A stretch of 64,000 nucleotides of DNA from NCBI RefSeq assembly GCF_003151135.1, contig NZ_QEQK01000009.1:110513-174512 (forward strand). Direction: 5' to 3'. Numbering within the stretch: the stretch's first letter is position 1; every line of letters starts with the position of its first letter. Below, in pieces: positions 28,593 to 36,770 of the stretch. The translations under genes and the position numbers were made by a program. The notes beneath the pieces were generated by a model. The model saw nothing but the letters and a program-made list of their open reading frames with translations, was not told the origin of the DNA and searched no databases. The DNA is from Abyssibacter profundi (GTDB taxonomy: Bacteria > Pseudomonadota > Gammaproteobacteria > Nevskiales > OUC007).

Positions 28593-29897
28593 CTAGAATC
28601 CATACTCGACCCCGACGACCAGCCGGTCACGGTGGTCGAACTGGCCGTAGCGACCGTCTTCATTGCCGTAGAACACGTCCGCTTCGAAGCGGACAATCAG
28701 ATTCGCGCGATAGTCGAAACTAATCGCAGGTGAAAGAAGACCATCACCTCGATCAATATCGTGGATCAGCAGCCCGCCAACCTTGAGCACGTCGTTCATG
28801 AACCGGCGTTCCAGTAATAGGGTCACGTCCGTCTCAACGCTGCGACGTCGCGCCGCCGATCGCCCCCGGTCGAACCAGCTTTGAAAGAACTGGGCAGAGA
28901 CCAGCGTGTCTCGCAGACCCATCCAATCCACACCCACCACATACGCCAGCTCACCGCCACGGACGACGCCATCGACGCTGCTTGCGGGGTGACCGAAAAC
29001 GTAGCGATCCGTGGTGTAGCCCATCTCTGTTCTCAGAGTGAAGTCACCAAAGGCATTGGAGGCCGTAGCGCCGACGGTCTGCGTCCGCTCATACGCTGTC
29101 TGGATCCGTACGCCGTTCTCAGTTCGCAGCACCCGCACCACCGGCTGGTCTGCGTAATGAAACAGGTAGTTGAACGTGACATCCCAGCCGCTGAATCGAG
29201 CCGACCACTGCGTCCCGACATCCGCATCTCGCAACGGTCGATCCGGTTTGTCGAACTGCCGACCTAGGACCACGTCATCCGCAGCGAGCGTTGGCCGAAA
29301 TTCCGACGCCTCAAAGGCGTACACGCCCTCCTCGCTAGGAAGTTCGTGATAGGTCTGGTCGAGAATCAGCAGCCACTGGGCCAACCAGCGGTCACCGACC
29401 GGGACCTCCCACTTCACGCTCCACAGAGGAATCCTGGAATCTTCGAAGTCGTCCAGAATGAATTCCCGAAAGCTCTGCGGGTTTACACGATCCAAGACTT
29501 TCAGCCCATCGGATTGTCCCCACACAACCTGCTGCTTACCCAGACGCAGATAATGGTCGCCCCAATAGGCCTCGGCGTAGAGTTCACGGAGTTCTGCCTC
29601 TGCATCATCGCCGGCGAGCATTCGGCGGTTCCACGCGCCCACCGTGCGTTGCTCCGGGCGCTGAGGCTCCAATCGATCCACCGCATCAGCGCGCAGCCGA
29701 CCCACCGCGGTCCAATCGATGCCCCACGGTGAGCGCCAATCCAAAACGGGAAGCACCGTCAGCTCGCTTTTCTGTGTACGGCCATCGCCTGTCTCGACGG
29801 CATGGGCGACATCCACGATGCCACCGACCCGTAGACTGGCCTGGACGGGTGTCACGACCGATAACGCCAACACCCACACACCGGCTCGAGCGCTCAT
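28593..29897 (-). CDS. DUF1302-like outer-membrane beta-barrel protein
   Basis: 434 residues with a signal peptide ending at PVQAS. The body is an alternation of short amphipathic strands and turns rich in aromatic residues, and the protein ends in an outer-membrane-type terminus (DRLVVGVEYGF, last residue Phe). The early segment YAEAYWGDHYLRLGKQQVVWGQSDGLKVLDRVNPQSF is a hallmark of the DUF1302 porin-like family. Such proteins sit beside RND/MMPL and LolA-like genes in organisms using hydrophobic compounds. Its start (ATGA) overlaps the stop of the fused RND-LolA gene. Confidence 0.85.
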   Translation of the reverse strand: MSARAGVWVLALSVVTPVQASLRVGGIVDVAHAVETGDGRTQKSELTVLPVLDWRSPWGIDWTAVGRLRADAVDRLEPQRPEQRTVGAWNRRMLAGDDAEAELRELYAEAYWGDHYLRLGKQQVVWGQSDGLKVLDRVNPQSFREFILDDFEDSRIPLWSVKWEVPVGDRWLAQWLLILDQTYHELPSEEGVYAFEASEFRPTLAADDVVLGRQFDKPDRPLRDADVGTQWSARFSGWDVTFNYLFHYADQPVVRVLRTENGVRIQTAYERTQTVGATASNAFGDFTLRTEMGYTTDRYVFGHPASSVDGVVRGGELAYVVGVDWMGLRDTLVSAQFFQSWFDRGRSAARRRSVETDVTLLLERRFMNDVLKVGGLLIHDIDRGDGLLSPAISFDYRANLIVRFEADVFYGNEDGRYGQFDHRDRLVVGVEYGF

Positions 29898-32800
29898 GGC
29901 CGATACCCGCGCCGCAGCGAACGCTCTTCGAATACCCCATCATCCAGTTCCAGGTCGTAAATCACGTCACTGACGATCAGCTCTGTTTGATGACCTGTTT
30001 TGTGGTTCTCGACCCGAATGTTGTGAACCGTCCAAATTCCGTCGACCTGTCGTAATGCATCGAACCAGGCCGTCTTGAGCAGATTGCCCTGGGTGTCCCA
30101 ATTGTCAGATTTGCGAATCGTGTGGGTCTCGGAGTCGACGTACCAGCGCGCGCGGGCGTAGCCCAATTCTTCAGCAACCGCCTGGCTGACGGGCACACCC
30201 TCCACGACATGGACGTCAACACGACCGATGCGGTCCATGCCCGCATGGCTGAAGCGCCAATCGTCCAGGCTGACCTTGTTCTGACGCTTCAGGTCCTCGT
30301 AGGTCAGGTCTGTCCCCAGGAAATAATCCCCGCGATCAGACGCTGAAATGCGTCGGGTTTTACGCAAAGCGGGCAGGTACAGCCACTGGTCATCCTCGCG
30401 GTCGGGGCTCGCGTAATCGTGGGTCAGGAACGCGGTATCGCGCACATTTGTTGGTTCCAGGTAGTACAGAACCTGCCGCTTGTCCTCACCGTAGTACTTA
30501 CGCAGCGACACGGTCTGCTGCTCCCGTGTCCGGCCGCGCCGGTCGGTCAGCTTCAGCGTGATATGGGATCTCAGAGTCTGACCTTCGGGACGTTGATCGA
30601 CGCCGGCCATGATCTGGTCTGCATCCTGGGCGCTGGATTGCGTACTCACCCCCACCAAGCCGACGCCCACCAGCAGCCAGGGCAAGAGCAGATTGGCCAC
30701 CGAGACCGGCTTCGACGAGTCCGCCCGGTTGGCGCCGAACAAGGCTTTAGGCTTGAGCACACTGATCAGCGCCGGCATGGCCGTCAGACTGATGACAAAG
30801 CTGGTGGTCACGGCAATCGCAACCAGCAGGCCGAAATCCTGCAGCGGCGGCACTTTGGACGTCATCAACACGCCGAACCCCAATGCCAAAGCCAGCAAGT
30901 TGAATAACAAGGCCCGACCCGTTGTTGTGAACAGCGCGACAACGGCATCGGCGTAATCGAGGCGCTCATCACGAATCAAGCTGCGAAGCCGGTCCAGGCT
31001 GTGAATTGCGAAGTCCACCCCCAAGCCAATGGCAATGGCAGCGAACATCGAGGTCCCGACGCCGATCCAGATGCCCGTGTACCCCATCACCGCAAACACC
31101 ATCAGCACCGCGAAAGCCACCGGCAAGGTTGCCAGCACACCCAGCACGACGGAGCGGAAGAAGACAACCGAAGCCAGCAGAACCAACCCCAGCGCCAGTG
31201 CCATACCCTGCGCCGTGTTGGAGCCCAGTGGAGCCATCCACGAGTAGCTCAGATCCAATGCACCTGTGGAAACCCCCTGAATGGCCTCGTTGTTGAATGT
31301 ATCGGCCAAGTAGGATTTGAGCCCCAACACCACCGGCTCGATTTGCCGGAAGTTGTCGCTTTGCAACTGACCACGGACGTGCGCCAGCCGGTAGTCGTAA
31401 TCCACAACTTCCTCAAAATCGGTGGGCTCACCCGATGCCGTGTAAAGCAGAAAATACTGTGCGATGAGGAAGGGATCGTCGGGCAGCGCGTAGAACGCGG
31501 AGTCATCGGCATTCACCGACTGGTGCATCTCCTTGATGTAATCGACGATGGAGGTGGTATTTGCGAACCCGCCCTCGGCTTGCATCCAGGCCTGAAGCGC
31601 TTCGATGCGCGCCAGATTGTCAGGTAGGAACAGATCTTCCGGATTGGGCGTGGTAATCGCCACGTCCAGGTAATAGGTCCCATCCAATCGTTGATTAATC
31701 TCCGTATCCGCGACCCGGAGTGGCTCGCTGACCTCAAAGGCATGTATCCGTTGATCGTTGAACTCCACCCGGCTGACCCCGATCAGCGCCAGGACGAACA
31801 AGCCGGTCACGATCCACAACGTGGTTGCTGGCGCCGAGGCGACTGCCCGCCCAGCCAACTCCATCAGCCGCGTGAACGCATCCGGCCGCCCGGTGGACCG
31901 AGGTTTCAGCGCACCGGATGGCTTGGGTGAAAGAAGCGACAGCAAGGCCGGCAGCAAGGTGAGGGTCCATAGCCAAGCTGCGGCGATCCCGATCGCGGCA
32001 AAGACCCCATAGGACTGCATCGGGGGTAACCCTGCCGCAGCGGCTAGCCCCATAAACCCCGCTACGGTTGTCAGCGTTGTCAACGTCACCGGGCGCCACA
32101 TGACCGCCATCGCCCGAGCGACCGCCTCCCGCCCTTGCAGCTTCGGATTGTTGGCGACTTCCTCGTAGTACTGACTGAAGATATGAATGGAATCGCAAAC
32201 CGCGATGCCGATTAGAATCACTGGCAACGAGTTCGTGATGACATACATGGGCACCCCTGCCGCAGCCATCGACCCAAGCCCAACCGCCGCCGTCCCCACC
32301 ACGATGAGGTTCGGCAGCAACGCTCCGGCCAGGGTGCGATAGGCAATGATCAACACGATGGTGATCAGAATTGCCGCGATCGGGTTCAGGCGGCTGGCGT
32401 CTGCATCAATGTAGGCAGACAAGTATCCGGAGACCGCCCCCTGACCCGCGACATGCAGGCTGGCACCCGCCGGGACGAGACCTTCCCGATCCGCCTGCTC
32501 CGTCAGGTTGAGCAGTTTGAAGTAGATAGCCTCGGCATCCTGCTCGCTCAGCAGCTCTGCGATGATCAAAGTCGCGCTGCCATCCCGGGCCACCAGGGTG
32601 CCGTTCAGCAACGGAAAGCCCTGCACCTGGCTTGCAATGGCGTCGGCCTGCGCCTGAGTCTCTGGAATCGCCTCCCAGAACGGCTCAACCAGCATCCCAT
32701 CAGCCGTACCGACAATATTGTTCTCGGTCGCCAGGCTGGTCACCCGGTCGGGATCGACACCTTCAATCGTTCTGACTTGATCGGTCAGCCACTGCAACAA

Positions 32801-33094
32801 CGCTATATTGCCCGGGGTGTACACCCCGTACCGTCCGTCATCCACGATGGCGATCACCATGGGATCTTTCAGGCCGAACACGTCTTCAACGTGGTCACGG
32901 AACGCCAATGCCGGACTGGCATCCGGGACAAAGGCTTCTGGCGTCGTGTCTTTGGTGAGCTTGCCCAGCTGGCTACCCATCAACCCGATCGCCCCGAGGG
33001 CGGCCGCAATGATCAGCCAGCGGAACTGCAGCAGCCGAAGGAAAAACCGTTCAGCGCCGACCGCCGTGGGCGGCATTTTGCGTCTATTACTCAT
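29894..33094 (-). CDS. RND/MMPL permease fused to a LolA-like periplasmic domain
   Basis: 1066 residues. Residues about 1-800 form an RND/MMPL permease: helix 1 at FRWLIIAAALGAIGLMG, two periplasmic loops and two sets of helices (VILIGIAVCDSIHIFSQYYEE; GTSMFAAIAIGLGVDFAIHSLDRL). A further hydrophobic stretch (LLLPWLLVGVGLVGV) ending in SSAQDAD at residue 823 looks like a signal peptide of a once-separate protein. The remaining 244 residues match the outer-membrane lipoprotein-sorting (LolA-like) family: YYLEP, DDQWLYLPALRKTRRI, FLGTDLTYEDL and WYVDSETHTIRKSD. I see no stop or frameshift between the halves. It probably moves a lipid or other hydrophobic substrate and hands it to the tethered domain. 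Confidence 0.88.
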   Translation of the reverse strand: MSNRRKMPPTAVGAERFFLRLLQFRWLIIAAALGAIGLMGSQLGKLTKDTTPEAFVPDASPALAFRDHVEDVFGLKDPMVIAIVDDGRYGVYTPGNIALLQWLTDQVRTIEGVDPDRVTSLATENNIVGTADGMLVEPFWEAIPETQAQADAIASQVQGFPLLNGTLVARDGSATLIIAELLSEQDAEAIYFKLLNLTEQADREGLVPAGASLHVAGQGAVSGYLSAYIDADASRLNPIAAILITIVLIIAYRTLAGALLPNLIVVGTAAVGLGSMAAAGVPMYVITNSLPVILIGIAVCDSIHIFSQYYEEVANNPKLQGREAVARAMAVMWRPVTLTTLTTVAGFMGLAAAAGLPPMQSYGVFAAIGIAAAWLWTLTLLPALLSLLSPKPSGALKPRSTGRPDAFTRLMELAGRAVASAPATTLWIVTGLFVLALIGVSRVEFNDQRIHAFEVSEPLRVADTEINQRLDGTYYLDVAITTPNPEDLFLPDNLARIEALQAWMQAEGGFANTTSIVDYIKEMHQSVNADDSAFYALPDDPFLIAQYFLLYTASGEPTDFEEVVDYDYRLAHVRGQLQSDNFRQIEPVVLGLKSYLADTFNNEAIQGVSTGALDLSYSWMAPLGSNTAQGMALALGLVLLASVVFFRSVVLGVLATLPVAFAVLMVFAVMGYTGIWIGVGTSMFAAIAIGLGVDFAIHSLDRLRSLIRDERLDYADAVVALFTTTGRALLFNLLALALGFGVLMTSKVPPLQDFGLLVAIAVTTSFVISLTAMPALISVLKPKALFGANRADSSKPVSVANLLLPWLLVGVGLVGVSTQSSAQDADQIMAGVDQRPEGQTLRSHITLKLTDRRGRTREQQTVSLRKYYGEDKRQVLYYLEPTNVRDTAFLTHDYASPDREDDQWLYLPALRKTRRISASDRGDYFLGTDLTYEDLKRQNKVSLDDWRFSHAGMDRIGRVDVHVVEGVPVSQAVAEELGYARARWYVDSETHTIRKSDNWDTQGNLLKTAWFDALRQVDGIWTVHNIRVENHKTGHQTELIVSDVIYDLELDDGVFEERSLRRGYRP

Positions 33095-33098
33095 AACT

Positions 33099-33116
33099 AC
33101 CTACCGTTCGTTAGGT
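33099..33116. promoter_or_regulatory. Imperfect inverted repeat, candidate TetR operator 1
   Basis: acctaccgttcgttaggt has arms matching at 7 of 9 positions. It begins 5 bases upstream of the start codon of the RND-LolA gene, where it would overlap the ribosome site. The site before the adjacent tetR gene has related arms at the same spacing. Confidence 0.5.
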
Positions 33117-33137
33117 TTCAAAGGCGTAGAAAACACC

Positions 33138-33743
33138 TCACGGCGTCATCACGTCCAAGGTATTGCGGCAGAACCGGGAAAAAACCGCCGCTCCGGACTC
33201 CTCTGGTTCCAGCCGCGCCCGAGAGCTCACCAGCGCGCCTTGAACCGCGGATGCAAACCACTCGGCCGCTGCCCAATCCGTCATCTTGGCGGGCACAGCC
33301 ACACTGCCGTCATCGCGACCCAAGGCCATCGAATCTGACAAGAACGCAACCTGCACACGCATGGTGGCCCGCGCCGCGGCGCGAACCGTTTCAGGCAAGT
33401 GTCCCCACCCGCCGGCGAACGCGCCGGCCGGGCACAGCACCTCGCCCGCACCCAAGCGCTCCAGGTACAGATCGAAGCAATACGCGTTCAGCCGCTGCAT
33501 GCCGGTTAAGGCCGACTTCGACTGCACCCATGCGCGCACGCCCTCGCGTGCCCGGTCGAGCATTGCAACTGCCAAGGCTTCCTTCGATTCGAAGTGGTGG
33601 TAAACACTGGCTTTACGGATACCCACCTGCTCCGCCAAGTCCCGGTAACTAAACCCATCATAGGATTGCGACTGTACGAGTTGTTCAGCCGCATCCAGGA
33701 TGTCTTCGCGCGTGTTTCCACGAGATGTGCGAGGTCTATTCAT
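33138..33743 (-). CDS. TetR/AcrR-family repressor of the RND-LolA operon
   Basis: 201 residues. N-terminal HTH domain: REDILDAAEQLVQ, then YRDLAEQVGIRKASVYHHFESKEAL (about 33-58), the TetR recognition region. The C-terminal ligand domain is helical, with a CPAGAFAGGW segment seen in the TetR_C group that binds small hydrophobic ligands. It lies 43 bp upstream of, and in the same direction as, the RND-LolA gene, and has its own inverted repeat in front, suggesting autoregulation and control of the operon. Confidence 0.9.
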   Translation of the reverse strand: MNRPRTSRGNTREDILDAAEQLVQSQSYDGFSYRDLAEQVGIRKASVYHHFESKEALAVAMLDRAREGVRAWVQSKSALTGMQRLNAYCFDLYLERLGAGEVLCPAGAFAGGWGHLPETVRAAARATMRVQVAFLSDSMALGRDDGSVAVPAKMTDWAAAEWFASAVQGALVSSRARLEPEESGAAVFSRFCRNTLDVMTP

Positions 33744-33747
33744 CGGG

Positions 33748-33765
33748 CTACCTTACGACAGGTAG
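33748..33765. promoter_or_regulatory. Inverted repeat before tetR, candidate TetR operator 2
   Basis: ctacct - tacgac - aggtag: perfect 6-bp arms with a 6-bp spacer, starting 5 bases upstream of the tetR start codon. The ctacct half also occurs at 33097-33102 in the site before the RND-LolA gene. Confidence 0.55.
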
Positions 33766-34260
33766 GCTCGTTTCTGCAAACGGATGTCCATCCAATGGTC
33801 ACCTCCGAGCCTAGCGAATCGATCTGACACCGAGCGGTGCTCGGTGTCTGCACTCGCCTGCCGGGAGTTGATGCCCGAGGCCCACTCCTGGGAGTCGACT
33901 CTGTCGAGGGCCTGCACCGATACGCAGGAACGGGACATCGTCTGCCCTGACGCCCGGGGAACAAGCCTTCAGGTGTTAGCCGATAAGGGCGCCAGTACTG
34001 TGACTCTTGAAATACGCGCACGCGGACGGGGCGGAAACAGCCTTATCGGGTTCGGTGTCGATTTTGAGTAGAAAACGAGGCGTCATGACCGCCGCTGGCG
34101 AACATCACCGACGGCAGCATCGGCGCTGGCTGTGACATGTAGCCGGCACCGGGTTCGGTCATGTCGACGACAAAACCGATCTGCGCCTGATGGGCCGGGT
34201 AGGTAACCCGAACCGCTGTTCGGGTTTCCTATTCCGACTGTTCATGACCAGCCGGGTGAT
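33766..34260. other. Intergenic region with a terminator-like hairpin at 34205-34226
   Basis: No credible gene is seen in this roughly 500-bp gap; the one plus-strand open frame has no ribosome site and no recognisable protein. A perfect 8-bp stem (aacccgaa - ccgctg - ttcgggtt) at 34205-34226 lies 35 bp past the end of the dehydrogenase gene that is read toward it. No T-run follows, so it would be a weak terminator at best. Confidence 0.4.
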
Positions 34261-35388
34261 TCAGGTCCCGGCAGGTGTCACCAGGAACTTGTCTCCGGTC
34301 GCCTGCTGGCTGTAGCGCTGAATGGCTTCCAGCTGCAGCGCGCCCGGCAGGTCCACTTGCTGGGCGTAATGACTGGCAAAGGTGGTTTTTAATCCGCCCA
34401 TGACCCGGGCGAACAGTTTGCCGACCTCGGCCTGGCCGATGCGGGCCAAGTGATTCGGCAGCAGAAAGCCGCCCACGCCCCAGGCCATGCCGTAGGCACG
34501 GTTTAGCTGCGTGGGTGAGCGATCCAGCCCGCCGTACAGGTACACCTGCTTGTGGGTGGTCGATCCGTAAACACTGTACTGGCTGGCATCCCGGCTGAGC
34601 GCTGCTTCCATTGCAGTCAGAATCTGGCTGGCCAGGTGTCCGCCGCCGGTTGCGTCGAATCCCAGCGTGGCCCCGGTTGTGGCGACGGCCTCGACCAGCT
34701 GCGGCATGAAGTCCTCGTCGCTGGAGTTCACGACGTGTCGGGCACCCAGGCCGCGAAGCAGCTCGACCTGTTGGGGCTTGCGCACAATATTGACCAGCTC
34801 AACACCATCTTCCATGCAAATGCGATTCAGCATCTGACCCAGGTTGGACGCAGCTGCGGTGTGGACGAGCGCCTGATGCCCTTCGCGGCGCATGACATCC
34901 ACCATGCTCAGCGCAGTCATGGGGTTTACCACGCTGGATGCGGCCTCGCGGGCGGTCACGCCTTCTGGGACTACGAGGCAATCGCTGGCCCGTGCCACGC
35001 GGTAGTCCGCGAACATGCCGCCAGCCATGGTGGCGACCGTTTTACCCAACATCGCCTCGGCCTTCGCACCGGCCGCAACCACGGTGCCGGCGCCCTCGTT
35101 GCCCACGGGCATGGCCTTGCCGACACGCGCCTTAAGCATGCGCATCATCGCCGCAGGAATCTGCGCCTCAAACACCGGATTCTCTGCCGTGCCCGTCTGT
35201 CGCCCGGTCGACAGGTCGGCAAAGGCAAACAGCACGGCCTGGTCAGAGGGGTTCATCGGCGCTGCTTCCACACGGATGAGCACTTCGTCTTCGCCCAGAG
35301 GCTTGATTGCGGTGGTCTGCAAGGACAGCTCCAGCGTCGCTTGTTCCGTGACGGTAGAAACGAGCCGGGTGGATTGGTCGATGGTCAT
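34261..35388 (-). CDS. Zinc-type alcohol dehydrogenase-like / quinone oxidoreductase-like MDR protein
   Basis: 375 residues of the medium-chain dehydrogenase/reductase superfamily. The GroES-like part shows APMNPSDQAV and GNEGAGTVVAAG; the NAD(P) part shows ALVHTAAASNLGQML and LGFDATGGG. The structural-zinc cysteine cluster is absent, and the catalytic Cys/His pair is not evident, so it looks like a zinc-independent quinone-oxidoreductase type. A clear ribosome site (caggagaaccc) precedes the ATG. It follows the two beta-helix lipoprotein genes by 44 bp on the same strand. Substrate unknown. Confidence 0.85.
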   Translation of the reverse strand: MTIDQSTRLVSTVTEQATLELSLQTTAIKPLGEDEVLIRVEAAPMNPSDQAVLFAFADLSTGRQTGTAENPVFEAQIPAAMMRMLKARVGKAMPVGNEGAGTVVAAGAKAEAMLGKTVATMAGGMFADYRVARASDCLVVPEGVTAREAASSVVNPMTALSMVDVMRREGHQALVHTAAASNLGQMLNRICMEDGVELVNIVRKPQQVELLRGLGARHVVNSSDEDFMPQLVEAVATTGATLGFDATGGGHLASQILTAMEAALSRDASQYSVYGSTTHKQVYLYGGLDRSPTQLNRAYGMAWGVGGFLLPNHLARIGQAEVGKLFARVMGGLKTTFASHYAQQVDLPGALQLEAIQRYSQQATGDKFLVTPAGT

Positions 35389-35432
35389 GGGTTCTCCTGA
35401 TTCAGGTCTGTGAAATCGGTGCTGCAGCGTGC

Positions 35433-36758
35433 TCAGTGCCCGGCCCGATCGTACGCGCCGCTATCGCAGCGCCGTGGGCGTATGCGATCACGTTGGTCGT
35501 TGGCCGGGCAACGGTCTGCGATGCCGTTGCCCAGCGCGGGGCTCCCGGCCAGCAGTGAATAGGTCGGGGTGTGCCCGCCATGGTCGGCCAGCGCGCCCAA
35601 CATCGGGTCGGTATCGGGCAAGTCGTTGGCGTTATCGAGAAAGCAGGAATCGTCGTCGGACACATTGCCCCCGAATGAATAAATGCGGGAAATGGTCTGC
35701 TTGCAGTTGGCCGCGCCCCGGGTCGAGCTATTGCCCGCAATAATCGTGTTGATCAACTCCACCGGACGCCCGATGACTTCGTCGTCCTGTCCATTGAGCA
35801 GACCACCCGGGTCGCCCTGGTAAGACGTGGCGATGTTGATGCCGCCGCCACCGATGACGGCGTGATTATTGACGATGGTGGAGTTAATGATGGTGACGGG
35901 ACCACCGCCCCGCGCGTCGATTCCCCCGCCTTCGCCCTGGGTGCCGCCATCGCCGGTGCTGTCGGTGCAACAAGACTCCAGAATCCGATTGCCGGTAATG
36001 GTCGAGTTGATGACCAGGCCGGCGGCATCGAAGCGAATGCCCCCACCCTCGCTCTCCGCAACATTGTTGCTAATCGTGCTGGATTCGATGATCGCGGAGC
36101 TGCTGGGCGTGTTGAAAATGCCGCCACCGTACCCGGCGAAGTTTTCCGTGATCAGACAGCGCTGCACGATGAGTTGGCCCTGATTGAAGATCCCGCTGGC
36201 GGTGCCACCCCGGATGGTGACATCTGCCACTGTCAGGACCGCATTCGGGCCCACGCCGAATACGCGATCGATCCCATTGCCATCGATCACCGTGTGCCCG
36301 GCGCCAGCACCCCGGATATTGGTCGAGCCCAGCACCGACAGCATGCCGGCGTCCGACGTCCCTTCGGCCACGACGGTCGGCACCAGCGGCGGATCGATAA
36401 AGCGGTAGTGCCCCGGCGGGAGGATGATGACGTTGGTCCGGGTTAATGGATTGGTGCTGAACAGAATCGTCGCGTTGGATTCCTGAACGGCGGCGCGCAG
36501 ACTGCAGACCCCCTCGGCCGTCGCGCAGCGGCCATCACCCGGCATGGCATCAGGCTGATCCGACTCGCTATTGACGACGAATGTCCCCGGAGAGGCCGGG
36601 CTGTAGGGTGTCCGGTCCGGCTCGCTGGCGCTGGCCGGGCCGTCGCCTGTGTCGGCACCCTGGCTACCGGTGGCGTTGCAGCCGTGCATCAGCAGGGCCG
36701 CGACTCCGAGCAGGAGCAGGCGCGTTGTCCGATGCACGATGAGCTGTGTGTTGTTCAT
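35433..36758 (-). CDS. CSLREA-type right-handed beta-helix lipoprotein (copy 2)
   Basis: 441 residues. Lipobox LMHGC with Cys27. After a polar linker comes the CSLREA-like motif (FVVNSESDQPDAMPGDG, then CSLRAAVQESNA), then beta-helix repeats rich in Asn, Gly and short strands (STISNNVAESEGGGIRFD, STIVNNHAVIGGGGI). It ends in a choice-of-anchor Q-type tail (LGALADHGGHTPTYSLLAGSPALG). Such proteins are surface adhesins or polysaccharide-binding/lyase-like. No lyase active site could be assigned. It is a tandem paralogue of the next gene upstream, 12 bp apart, with aggagc before its ATG. Confidence 0.88.
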   Translation of the reverse strand: MNNTQLIVHRTTRLLLLGVAALLMHGCNATGSQGADTGDGPASASEPDRTPYSPASPGTFVVNSESDQPDAMPGDGRCATAEGVCSLRAAVQESNATILFSTNPLTRTNVIILPPGHYRFIDPPLVPTVVAEGTSDAGMLSVLGSTNIRGAGAGHTVIDGNGIDRVFGVGPNAVLTVADVTIRGGTASGIFNQGQLIVQRCLITENFAGYGGGIFNTPSSSAIIESSTISNNVAESEGGGIRFDAAGLVINSTITGNRILESCCTDSTGDGGTQGEGGGIDARGGGPVTIINSTIVNNHAVIGGGGINIATSYQGDPGGLLNGQDDEVIGRPVELINTIIAGNSSTRGAANCKQTISRIYSFGGNVSDDDSCFLDNANDLPDTDPMLGALADHGGHTPTYSLLAGSPALGNGIADRCPANDQRDRIRPRRCDSGAYDRAGH

Positions 36759-36770
36759 GGTTGGCCGCTC

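Noticed and set aside
33784..34071. A 95-codon plus-strand open frame between the TetR gene and the dehydrogenase
   Set aside because: No ribosome site, no protein-like composition and no recognisable motif.
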